Source of the DNA: Halogeometricum sp. S3BR5-2
Lineage (GTDB): Archaea; Halobacteriota; Halobacteria; Halobacteriales; Haloferacaceae
Length of the DNA: 41,235 nucleotides
Direction: 5' to 3'
NCBI RefSeq assembly: GCF_031624635.1
Contig: NZ_JAMQOQ010000012.1
Location: forward strand, 1-41,235
Part shown: positions 7,450 through 14,143 of the stretch, piece by piece
Layout of the letters: every line of letters starts with the position of its first letter
Position numbering within the stretch: the first letter of the stretch is position 1
Position numbers and translations under genes: made by a program
Notes under the pieces: model-generated
The model's input: only the letters and a program-made list of their open reading frames with translations
Told to the model about the DNA's origin: nothing
Database searches by the model: none

Positions 7450-7592
7450 GGCCTTTTCGCCGAGGGACCGTTTTTTCGGAGCATATCGTCTACCTCGGAA
7501 CGTCGTCTACTCCCGTCGCTGCAATCCACTTGTTCGGTTCGTTCTCCAGGATGTCCCCAATGTAGAAGGACACGTACGACATTAGTCGAGCT

Positions 7593-8360
7593 ATGGAATT
7601 CTTCACGGCGGCCGACGTTCTCAGCCACAGAACGGCCGCGACACCAGATGAGCCCGTAACTGTCGATCTGGATGACTCGATTCAGAATGCCTTGACGCTC
7701 ATGCTGGAACACGATTTTGACCAGCTCCCAGTGGTGAGCGATGATGGTGTTGAGGGTACAGTCACGTACAAATCGGTCGCAAAATACGTGAAGTCAATGG
7801 ACGATCCGCGGGTCGAGGAGACCTCCGTCAAAATCGCCCTGAATACGAATCCCGAGTTCGTGGACCGAGACCACGATATTTTCGAGTTGTTCGATACGCT
7901 TGCCGAGGATGACTATGTCCTGATTGGCGACCAAGATGGCCTGGACGGGATCCTGACCCGCTACGATATCCTCTATTTCCTCGAACATCAGGTCGAACCG
8001 TTCCTCCAGATTGGCGAGATCGAGGAAAGTCTCCGCCACCTGTTCCGTGCATCCTTTGATGACCTAGACCAGGCTATCGACGAGACGTTCGCCGATCGCG
8101 CTGAGCATGACGAGAGCTATGAGACGCCTGATTGCCCCGAAGACTTCTCGTTCGATGACTATCGGATGTTCATAATGCGAAACCTCGATCACCTGCCACC
8201 ACGCCTCTCACAGGAACGCGATATGGTCGAAAGCCTGCTTGAAGATATTCGCGAGACGCGGAACGCGCTTCTCCATTTCCGGGCCGAAGCCGATGAGGTT
8301 GATCGGGACCAGCTAGATATGGCCCATGGGTACTTCACTGGCATTGCAAGTACCGTGTAG
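7593..8360 (+). CDS. CBS-domain pair with HEPN-like C-terminal domain
   Basis: A 255-residue protein. Residues about 5-130 form two CBS motifs (DSIQNALTLMLEHDFDQLPV, then VSDDGVEGTVTYKSVAKYV; and HDIFELFDTLAEDDYVLIGD, then DGLDGILTRYDILYF), which usually bind adenosine nucleotides. The C-terminal 110 residues are helical and carry RNALLH in ETRNALLHFRAEAD, matching the Rx4-6H signature of HEPN domains, many of which are ribonucleases in defence or toxin systems. The combination suggests a HEPN effector controlled by a nucleotide signal. The next gene in the same direction (8459) may be a partner. Motif matches are visible; nuclease activity is inferred. Confidence 0.75.
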   Translation: MEFFTAADVLSHRTAATPDEPVTVDLDDSIQNALTLMLEHDFDQLPVVSDDGVEGTVTYKSVAKYVKSMDDPRVEETSVKIALNTNPEFVDRDHDIFELFDTLAEDDYVLIGDQDGLDGILTRYDILYFLEHQVEPFLQIGEIEESLRHLFRASFDDLDQAIDETFADRAEHDESYETPDCPEDFSFDDYRMFIMRNLDHLPPRLSQERDMVESLLEDIRETRNALLHFRAEADEVDRDQLDMAHGYFTGIASTV

Positions 8361-8425
8361 GGCACCACCAAGTCCACCGAACTTCACCGGTACTCTCAAT
8401 CACTGACAGAGATTAAATATCGAGT

Positions 8426-8444
8426 CTACAATGGGCAATTGTAG
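8426..8444 (+). promoter_or_regulatory. Inverted repeat, candidate operator before the gene at 8459
   Basis: CTACAAT-GGGCA-ATTGTAG is a perfect 7-bp inverted repeat with a 5-base centre. It lies between an AT-rich TATA-like stretch (GATTAAATAT, 8411-8420) and the ATG at 8459, covering the expected transcript start. It could be a repressor site or a leader hairpin. Confidence 0.5.
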
Positions 8445-8458
8445 AGGTAGCTCTCGTT

Positions 8459-9958
8459 ATGGATTGGCCGTATTTAACGCAGACGTCCGGACCTTCGCCC
8501 GATGCGAGCGAAAACCAGTATTTCACGATCGAGGGCAACGTCCGGAACCACTATGTGGACTTCCCGAACCATCTCGTCGACGCGTTCTTCTCGAAGGTAC
8601 TGCACGAAGTGCCCGAAGCCTATCCGAATGATCCCGAGAACCAGTACAAGACGGCGCTCGAAGTCACAGAGCGATATAATGAGGCACTTGATGAGATGGG
8701 GCTGGACTTCCTCCAGCTCCGAATTGTTGACCGGTCCTCATCACGCCCCCAGCCGTACTATGGGCTCCAAATCCATGGACTGGATAGCTCCAAGTTCGAT
8801 GCCTTTCTCGACTCGTTCGCAGAGACAGACGAAGCGACGCTAGAGGAGAAATACCACTATCTCCACGGCTCAAAATACCCGGTCTCGGAAGTGGCCAGCA
8901 AATCGCAATCGGATTCAATTGCGTCGAGAAAGCAGGTGCAGGAGGCTGTCAAAGCGCGAGTTGAATCGGAGAAGGACTCGATCACAAAGACGACGGAGAC
9001 GTTGCTCTCCAAGATCGACGAATGGCGTGACGAACTCCAAACGTACTGGCGGCGGACGACGTGGCAACGGTTCAATACCTTCCCCGCAGTGCATCTCTAC
9101 CTGCTGGAGATGGAAAGCATCATCACCAATATCGATGTGCTTGCAGACCGCGGTTCGATCCCGCCGTGCTACCGAGAACTACGGAAGCTCTTGGAGAATT
9201 TGAGCTGGTCGGTGTTCGACGATCTCCTGTTCATCAACGCAGAGTACGCTACCATCTACGATGACTCCTCAGTACCGGCGCATACCCCGCCACGTCCATT
9301 CTTGTCCGCTAATCAGCAATGGTATGACTGGGTTAGAGGTCGACAGACTCCGAGTTTTGAGACACAGCGCAGTCAGCTCCGGGACCGTCTCTACGACCAC
9401 AGTACCCGGTCACGACTCAGCTACGACGACAAGTACGGCATCACCAAGGGTACCATCACCGAAGTGCTCAAGACGAACCTCTCCTACCCGCTCTACATCG
9501 CGCTGGCAGGACTCGAAGTAGAGACCACCGAGTCGGTCGAATCGTTCGTGACTCCTGTCAACCCTGCCCATCTCAAGCCTGGCGTTCGCCGCACGATACA
9601 GAATGTCGTCCGATCACTGAAAGAGGGGCGACGGCTTGGCCAGCTTGACGAGGAGTTCATCGATACTCTCACCGACGAACTACTTGACATCAAAGCCAAC
9701 TACCTCGTACCGCCGTTCCCATCCAACAATCACGTCATCGGTTACTTGGATTCGCTCTGGCACCACGAGCTTCCCTCCCGCCTCGATGACTTCTACGGCG
9801 AGTACAGCTTTTTCATTCACTCATATCCGTCTTCGTGGCAGATCCACCCTCACTCTTCCATCCTCGAGTTCAAGATTCTCGCTCACGAGATTGATCGATT
9901 CAGCCACGCGGTTTCTACCCTCATCGAACAGTATCTCACAACGTACCATCGGAATTGA
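8459..9958 (+). CDS. Large uncharacterised helical protein
   Basis: 499 residues with no motif that I can assign firmly. An N-terminal mixed region (residues 1-140) is followed by a long helical, partly coiled segment (about 150-210: ESEKDSITKTTETLLSKIDE) and a helical core. The last 110 residues include FFIHSYPSSWQIHPHSSILE, then a long helix (AHEIDRFSHAVSTLIEQYL). This resembles the helical ends of some HEPN-like or DUF5677-like proteins, but a clean RxxxxH motif is not visible. It lies 98 bases downstream of the CBS-HEPN gene in the same direction, with its own candidate promoter and operator. A partner role in a toxin or defence pair is possible but unproven. Confidence 0.65.
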   Translation: MDWPYLTQTSGPSPDASENQYFTIEGNVRNHYVDFPNHLVDAFFSKVLHEVPEAYPNDPENQYKTALEVTERYNEALDEMGLDFLQLRIVDRSSSRPQPYYGLQIHGLDSSKFDAFLDSFAETDEATLEEKYHYLHGSKYPVSEVASKSQSDSIASRKQVQEAVKARVESEKDSITKTTETLLSKIDEWRDELQTYWRRTTWQRFNTFPAVHLYLLEMESIITNIDVLADRGSIPPCYRELRKLLENLSWSVFDDLLFINAEYATIYDDSSVPAHTPPRPFLSANQQWYDWVRGRQTPSFETQRSQLRDRLYDHSTRSRLSYDDKYGITKGTITEVLKTNLSYPLYIALAGLEVETTESVESFVTPVNPAHLKPGVRRTIQNVVRSLKEGRRLGQLDEEFIDTLTDELLDIKANYLVPPFPSNNHVIGYLDSLWHHELPSRLDDFYGEYSFFIHSYPSSWQIHPHSSILEFKILAHEIDRFSHAVSTLIEQYLTTYHRN

Positions 9959-9971
9959 GGGAGGCCGGTGA

Positions 9972-10012
9972 TTAACCAACAATCTATGGCTCTGGCGAGT
10001 TGTGTTGGTTAA
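9972..10012. repeat. TTAACCAACA palindrome, copy 3
   Basis: TTAACCAACA at 9972-9981 and TGTTGGTTAA at 10003-10012, perfect arms, 21-base spacer. It starts 13 bases after one stop codon and ends 14 bases before the next ATG, filling most of the 68-base gap between two tandem genes. Confidence 0.9.
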
Positions 10013-10026
10013 TACGAAGGGTCCCA

Positions 10027-10347
10027 ATGTCCTACGAGCCACCGACGCCGCCGGCAGACCTTCCGGCGGACATCGTCGACACCCTCAACGAATACTCCTC
10101 AGACCAACTCCGCCACGTATCACGCTATGCGGAAGCGTTGGCCGAGTACAAAGAGCGAACGGACCGTCTCGAGTCGGACAACGACGACGAGGACGAAGAG
10201 CGCCCACCCGATCTCCCGGACGACGTCCTTACCAAGGCAACGATCACGATCAAGGAAATCAACGATAACCGCTACTACTACTGGCAGTGGCGAGAGGGCG
10301 AAACGGTAACCTCCAAATACAAAGGTCCAGTCAAGCCGGGCGACTGA
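10027..10347 (+). CDS. Small acidic protein of unknown function, DUF6788-like C-terminus
   Basis: 106 residues. The N-terminal half is helical (LRHVSRYAEALAEYKERTD) with an acidic linker (SDNDDEDEERPPD). The C-terminal half has an aromatic beta-hairpin pattern (INDNRYYYWQWREGETVTSK, then YKGPV). That pattern recalls small archaeal proteins with a YYYW.WR.G..V.SKY.G motif, which I associate from memory with the DUF6788 family. Start at 10027 (MSYEPPTPP) is chosen because an earlier ATG lies inside the palindrome. Function unknown; perhaps a plasmid-borne nucleic-acid-binding protein. Confidence 0.7.
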   Translation: MSYEPPTPPADLPADIVDTLNEYSSDQLRHVSRYAEALAEYKERTDRLESDNDDEDEERPPDLPDDVLTKATITIKEINDNRYYYWQWREGETVTSKYKGPVKPGD

Positions 10348-10424
10348 ACCGATCGGGGCCACCCGCCCGATAGCAATGTGTTCGCTCACTAAGACGAAAT
10401 CAAATCAGGGAATCACACCCTACG

Positions 10425-10586
10425 TTACGCAGAGCGCCGGTTTGACCGCGCAGAGCGGACGTCGGCACCGTCGCGGAGTTTGTCCGGACAGTACGGACAC
10501 ACCCGTGGCGTATCGACATTATCCGGGGTAAACACACGAGCATACTGTGCAGTAACGAAGGACCCGCAGTTCTGGCATTCGGGCAT
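10425..10586 (-). CDS. Small two-CxxC zinc protein (DUF7563-like)
   Basis: A 53-residue gene reading MPECQNCGSFV, then YARVFTPDNVDTPRVCPYCP and DKLRDGADVRSAR. Two CxxC knuckles (CQNC and CPYC) make a zinc ribbon. The sequence is close to a widespread haloarchaeal family of about 50 residues with the same MPEC.NC.SFV....RVF.P opening. On the minus strand a TATA-like CCTATATC (10608-10615) lies about 25 bases before the ATG, supporting leaderless transcription. Function unknown; zinc ribbons of this size often bind DNA or RNA. Confidence 0.85.
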   Translation of the reverse strand: MPECQNCGSFVTAQYARVFTPDNVDTPRVCPYCPDKLRDGADVRSARSNRRSA

Positions 10587-10829
10587 ACTACGGACGCTAT
10601 ACTATACTGATATAGGCTTTCTGACCGAACGGGCCGTCTGAGCAACGAAGCACTCGTGAACTAGGACAGCACCAGTGATGCCCTGCTGCACAATACCCGA
10701 CTGCGTCCGAAATGACGGAATGAGAGACTTCCGTCTGTATCCATGAGCCTCAGAAGGCGGCGATCGACTCCGTTCGCAGTAGCGGGACAGACCACAGCCG
10801 TGGCGACGGGACGAAGTGAAGAAGGAGTG

Positions 10830-11240
10830 TCAGCGCTCGGGTCGCGGGGCAGTCTCGTACCGTTTGATGTCGTCGGTCTTCTCGACCCGGTCGTAGATTT
10901 CTCGAAGCGTGTCTTGTGCGCGGAGGAGCTTGTGGTCCTCGAGGAACTGCCGGCCGCTCTCACTGATCCCGTAGAACTTGTACGGGAGGTCGTTCTGCCG
11001 GCGGTCCTCGGGCAAGAGCACCTCCTCGACGACGCCGGCGTCGACGAGCTGCTGGAGGTGCTGGCGAATCGTCGTCTGGCTCTTGCTCGGGTTGACGTAG
11101 TCGAGTTCCTTCAGCGTCGGTAGTTCCGACGGATGCCCGAGGATGTCCTGGAGGAGCGCGAACCGCGTCTCCTGGGTGACGACGTTGAGTCGCTCCCGTA
11201 CGGAATCGAGATCGCTTGGCGGCTGATCGGAGGTACTCAT
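10830..11240 (-). CDS. Winged helix-turn-helix transcriptional regulator
   Basis: 136 residues beginning MSTSDQPPSDLDSVRERLNV. An ArsR-like winged helix spans about residues 20-100: TRFALLQDILGHPSELPTLK, then SQTTIRQHLQQLVDAGVV as the recognition helix, then a wing with PYKFYGISESGRQFLEDH. A C-terminal helix follows (LREIYDRVEKTDDIKRYE). The start at 11240 is chosen because the 30 upstream in-frame residues are basic and cysteine-containing, unlike the rest. It is transcribed divergently from the gene at 11362, so the 121-base gap may hold its operator. Its target is unknown; it may regulate the replication region next door. Confidence 0.85.
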   Translation of the reverse strand: MSTSDQPPSDLDSVRERLNVVTQETRFALLQDILGHPSELPTLKELDYVNPSKSQTTIRQHLQQLVDAGVVEEVLLPEDRRQNDLPYKFYGISESGRQFLEDHKLLRAQDTLREIYDRVEKTDDIKRYETAPRPER

Positions 11241-11361
11241 TACTTCGTTGTTCGGGTGGTGCGTGCAAAAGCGTTTCGCCCTAATACGAATCGAGTAGGA
11301 GCGAATCGGTCTATGATGAGGTCGCCACATTAAAGCACGCTATCCGAGTATGCACGGGTAG

Positions 11362-11937
11362 ATGAGTGAGGATCCAGTCACTGTTGATGAACTCGCTGCG
11401 AAGGCCGAGGAGTATCTTCACGAGACCTCACTCACGCCGGCGGAGTACGAAGCGCTGAAACAGAGTGTTGCGGAGCTCACGCCGATCTTCTCGGCTGAGC
11501 ATTCGTACTTTGTCCTCGGCAGCTATGGTCAACCCGAGATTCGCCGTCTCCAACTCGTGAAAGATCGCCTCAATCGGCGGGCCGGCGCGTATGCATTTTT
11601 GATGGTCGACATCAGAAGTGAGTGGACGAATACCTATCTCAAGTTCCGTCTGCTCGCTGATTATACGGATACGATCGTCGGTGTCGCCGAACACGCCCAG
11701 GGAGGATTTCTGGTCGAACAGGGGTATTTCACGGCCCTGGAGGAATATTTCGCGAAAACGCACGTATTCAAGCGCGAATACGAACCACTCGACCTGGAGG
11801 ACGTTGAGACCGGAGTGACGAGTGAGAATCCGTATAGTGGTATGCAGACGGCGATTTTTGAGATGTTGGACGATGGCGGTCGGTTATGCCGGTGGACTAC
11901 TGAAGACGAGCTCGTCGAGTGTGTTGCCACCCTCTGA
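11362..11937 (+). CDS. Uncharacterised protein next to the origin
   Basis: 191 residues. An N-terminal helical part (VTVDELAAKAEEYLHETSLT) is followed by an alternating pattern that looks like an alpha/beta fold: FVLGSYGQPEIRRLQLVKDR, then GAYAFLMVDIRSEW and LLADYTDTIVGVAEHAQGGF. The GSYG segment and following helix could be a nucleotide- or sugar-phosphate-binding site, but no family can be named with confidence. It ends about 100 bases before the first origin repeat and points toward the origin. No cysteine cluster or membrane segment. Confidence 0.7.
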   Translation: MSEDPVTVDELAAKAEEYLHETSLTPAEYEALKQSVAELTPIFSAEHSYFVLGSYGQPEIRRLQLVKDRLNRRAGAYAFLMVDIRSEWTNTYLKFRLLADYTDTIVGVAEHAQGGFLVEQGYFTALEEYFAKTHVFKREYEPLDLEDVETGVTSENPYSGMQTAIFEMLDDGGRLCRWTTEDELVECVATL

Positions 11938-12038
11938 GCGGACACCTGTGACCTGACGTTCGCTGGCGAAGTCGGCTGGTATTCGATAGCCCAGTACCCG
12001 ATTGGCGATGGCTGCAGAATGTCGTGGACGAAAGGGGT

Positions 12039-12204
12039 CCCCCCGGAGTGTGAATGGGACCCGTCAGTCCGACACCCCTCGGTGTGAATGGGCAGCCACC
12101 CTCCTCAACACGGCGTTCCATTTCGTCATTGGAAGACGAGGCAAAGCGGTGCCAGCGAAACGGTTTGGCGGATATCCCACCCCCACACCCCTCAGTGTGA
12201 ATGG
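12039..12204 (+). repeat. Origin recognition box array, left cluster (three direct copies)
   Basis: Three boxes in the same orientation end in GTGTGAATGG: 12039-12057 (CCCCCCGGAGTGTGAATGG), 12072-12091 (ACACCCCTCGGTGTGAATGG) and 12185-12204 (ACACCCCTCAGTGTGAATGG). The same box recurs at 12523 and on the other side of the orc1 gene. Repeats bordering an Orc1/Cdc6 gene are typical ORB-type initiator sites in haloarchaeal replicons. Confidence 0.85.
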
Positions 12205-12255
12205 TCCCACCACGTGGGGCACCACGATTAAGCTGCTCCTAATAGCGGAACCCGA

Positions 12256-12376
12256 CCAGCGCGGACGCCCCTCCGCCTCCGCGCTGGCGCGTCGGCTTCG
12301 GCACAAGTGCCTTGCCTTTAAACAGGATACTACTCGGAGGACTGTTTAGACTCGTGTGTATTAAAATTATCTATTA
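12256..12376. other. Origin core candidate: GC hairpin, inverted repeat and AT-rich stretch
   Basis: CCAGCGCGGA (12256-12265) and TCCGCGCTGG (12278-12287) form a perfect 10-bp stem with a 12-base loop. TAAACAG (12319-12325) and CTGTTTA (12342-12348) form a 7-bp inverted repeat. They are followed by an AT-rich stretch (TTAAAATTATCTATTA, 12361-12376) suited to be the unwinding element. All of this lies between the left ORB cluster and the ORB at 12523. Confidence 0.6.
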
Positions 12377-12522
12377 CTGCGGTGCGACACACTAGCCAAC
12401 CACTGCAAACAGCCAATTTTACCGTATTACCCGCTCTACGGGTTGTTTCAACCTCACGAGACTGCTAACGGCTCTCCAACGACACCAGCGTCATCTAAAC
12501 AGCTGCCATCCCCTATGCCATA

Positions 12523-12548
12523 CCATTCACACCGAGGGGTGGGGGTGT
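12523..12548 (-). repeat. Origin recognition box, copy 4 (inverted)
   Basis: CCATTCACACCGAGGGGTGG-GGGTGT is the reverse orientation of the box at 12072, with a few extra bases in the G-rich arm. It ends at the orc1 stop codon and faces the left cluster across the AT-rich region. Confidence 0.8.
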
Positions 12549-13816
12549 CACCATCCCATCAACGTCTGGAGCTCCGGTGTCGAATTGATCAGCCCAGTTC
12601 GAGTGCTCTCGACGTCACCCTGGAGTGAGTACGATCTGAACTTTCCTTGATCGCCGCCTTCCTTCTTCTTGGATTCGAGAACGCCAGTCGTCACGTGTTT
12701 GTTCAGGAGTTCAAGTGCGCGATTGTACCCCTTCGGCTCCACTTCAACATCTCTTGCGACTGTTTGGTACACCTCGTGGATCTCGGACGTACGGAACCAC
12801 TCCTTCTCCGGGTTGTTCCGATCAAGTCGTGTGAGTGCAAAGAGGAGTAACTTCCCGGACAACGGCGTCCCTTTCACCATTTCCATAAAGAGTTCGACCT
12901 CGACGAGTTCGTCGGCCTCGTGGACGTGCTCAGCGGTCACGATGTCGTCTCCTTCCTCGTCGGCAATTTCACCCGCATTGCGGAACAATCGAACTGCGCG
13001 TCGAGCGTCTCCGTGTTCTTCAGCTGCGAGTTCGGCTGTTGTTGGTATCACTTCGTCATCGAGGACTCCGTCGTAAAACGCGTCGCGGCGATTCTCGAGG
13101 ATCGCGATAAGCTGATCTTCTTCGTACGGCGTGAACGTTCGGTGTTCCGGTTGGAGTGTGGATTGCACCCGGGACTCGATTTCGCCTTTGAATTCGATGT
13201 CGTTTGAAATCCCGATCGTGAGGACTGGGAAATCCACGTCGTCTTTCGATTGTGTCCGTGAAAGCGTGTAGAGTACTTCGTTGACCTCGCCGTGCTTGTC
13301 GATTTCGTCGATAATGACGACGAGCCCACCCGAGAATTCCCGCTGAACGACGGGCCACAACTTCTGATCCCGGTAGTGTTCTGCTGAAAGGCCCTGATAG
13401 GGAACTTCAAGCGGGTTTTCCGCTTTGGCGTTCACCTGTTCTGCAATCTTTCGGAAGGTGGAGGTATACGTAGAAATCGGGTCCGGGTTAATGTAGGCTG
13501 TAACGATGGGCGAATCCGTCCCGTCCGTTGCTGCTTCGAGGCGCTCACAGACGTGCCTTGCAACTAGTGTCTTCCCTGTCCCGGTTTCACCCCACTCTAG
13601 AACGTTGTCCGGAACGCTGTTCGTCCGCATTTTCCGGAGATTCTTCGCCAAGAACGTGATGTGGTCGTCACGGCCGACGATCCGGTTGGCGTCTGGTACG
13701 TTATCGATTTCGAGCAGCCACGGTTTTTCAAAAATATTCGATTCGTCTTCTTCGTTGTCCTCGTCGACATTCAAGATCTCGTCGACGGTCGTTTGCGTGG
13801 ATTCGTTGTTTGGCAT
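12548..13816 (-). CDS. orc1/cdc6: Orc1/Cdc6 replication initiator (replicon origin)
   Basis: A 422-residue AAA+ initiator. Walker A is GETGTGKT (residues 76-83) and Walker B is VVIIDEIDK (Asp170, Glu171). A sensor-1-like segment follows (LTIGISNDIEF), then ARRAVRLFRNAGEIADEEG typical of the lid domain, and a C-terminal winged helix (SEIHEVYQTVARDVEVEPKG, then YNRALELLNKHV). It binds ORB repeats and loads MCM. Its gene is flanked by at least four ORB copies downstream and three upstream, so it very likely fires this origin. A TATA-like box at 13841-13848 lies about 29 bases before the ATG and touches a degenerate ORB, suggesting autoregulation. It is distinct from the second Orc1 at 27066-28094, which is shorter. 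Confidence 0.93.
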   Translation of the reverse strand: MPNNESTQTTVDEILNVDEDNEEDESNIFEKPWLLEIDNVPDANRIVGRDDHITFLAKNLRKMRTNSVPDNVLEWGETGTGKTLVARHVCERLEAATDGTDSPIVTAYINPDPISTYTSTFRKIAEQVNAKAENPLEVPYQGLSAEHYRDQKLWPVVQREFSGGLVVIIDEIDKHGEVNEVLYTLSRTQSKDDVDFPVLTIGISNDIEFKGEIESRVQSTLQPEHRTFTPYEEDQLIAILENRRDAFYDGVLDDEVIPTTAELAAEEHGDARRAVRLFRNAGEIADEEGDDIVTAEHVHEADELVEVELFMEMVKGTPLSGKLLLFALTRLDRNNPEKEWFRTSEIHEVYQTVARDVEVEPKGYNRALELLNKHVTTGVLESKKKEGGDQGKFRSYSLQGDVESTRTGLINSTPELQTLMGW

Positions 13817-13832
13817 AGCCGGACCAATTCAT

Positions 13833-13848
13833 CCCATTCACATATAGG
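13833..13848 (-). promoter_or_regulatory. orc1 TATA-like box overlapped by a degenerate origin box
   Basis: The minus strand reads CCTATATG (13848-13841), about 29 bases before the orc1 ATG at 13816. The plus strand across it reads CCCATTCACATATAG, matching the CCATTCACA half of the ORB. Initiator binding here would block TBP/TFB, a plausible autorepression site. Confidence 0.5.
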
Positions 13849-13880
13849 TTGTCCACCCACGGTGTGATTGATTTCAAATC

Positions 13881-14007
13881 CCATTCACACTGAGGGGGGT
13901 GTAACTGATCCAGGGTACTCCCCCCTCAGTGTGAATGGATTCGGCTTAGAGAAAGAGATTCACAATATGAATACATATCACTCCACCATTCACACTCCGG
14001 GGGGTGT
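13881..14007. repeat. Origin recognition box array, right cluster (three copies)
   Basis: Copies at 13881-13902 (CCATTCACACTGAGGGGGGT then GT), 13921-13938 (CCCCCTCAGTGTGAATGG, opposite orientation) and 13986-14007 (CCATTCACACTCCGGGGGGT then GT). The first two face each other with an 18-base gap. An AT-rich stretch (13960-13980) lies between the second and third. The region 13817-14143 upstream of orc1 holds these boxes and the orc1 promoter and no other gene. Confidence 0.85.
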
Positions 14008-14143
14008 CGACGTTGTCGCCCACTTGTGGTTTTTTCTCACCGAAGACGATCTCCGTCCATTGACCCATGTATCTCATGGGTCCATCTATCGATAAAACCG
14101 AAATATGGTGGTAAAGAGCCGCTATCGGCATCTCAGAACAAGG

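Noticed and set aside
12036-12548. A protein gene in the 600-base gap left of orc1
   Set aside because: The open frames there read through the repeat boxes and hairpins, are basic or low in Asp/Glu, and fit an origin better than coding sequence.
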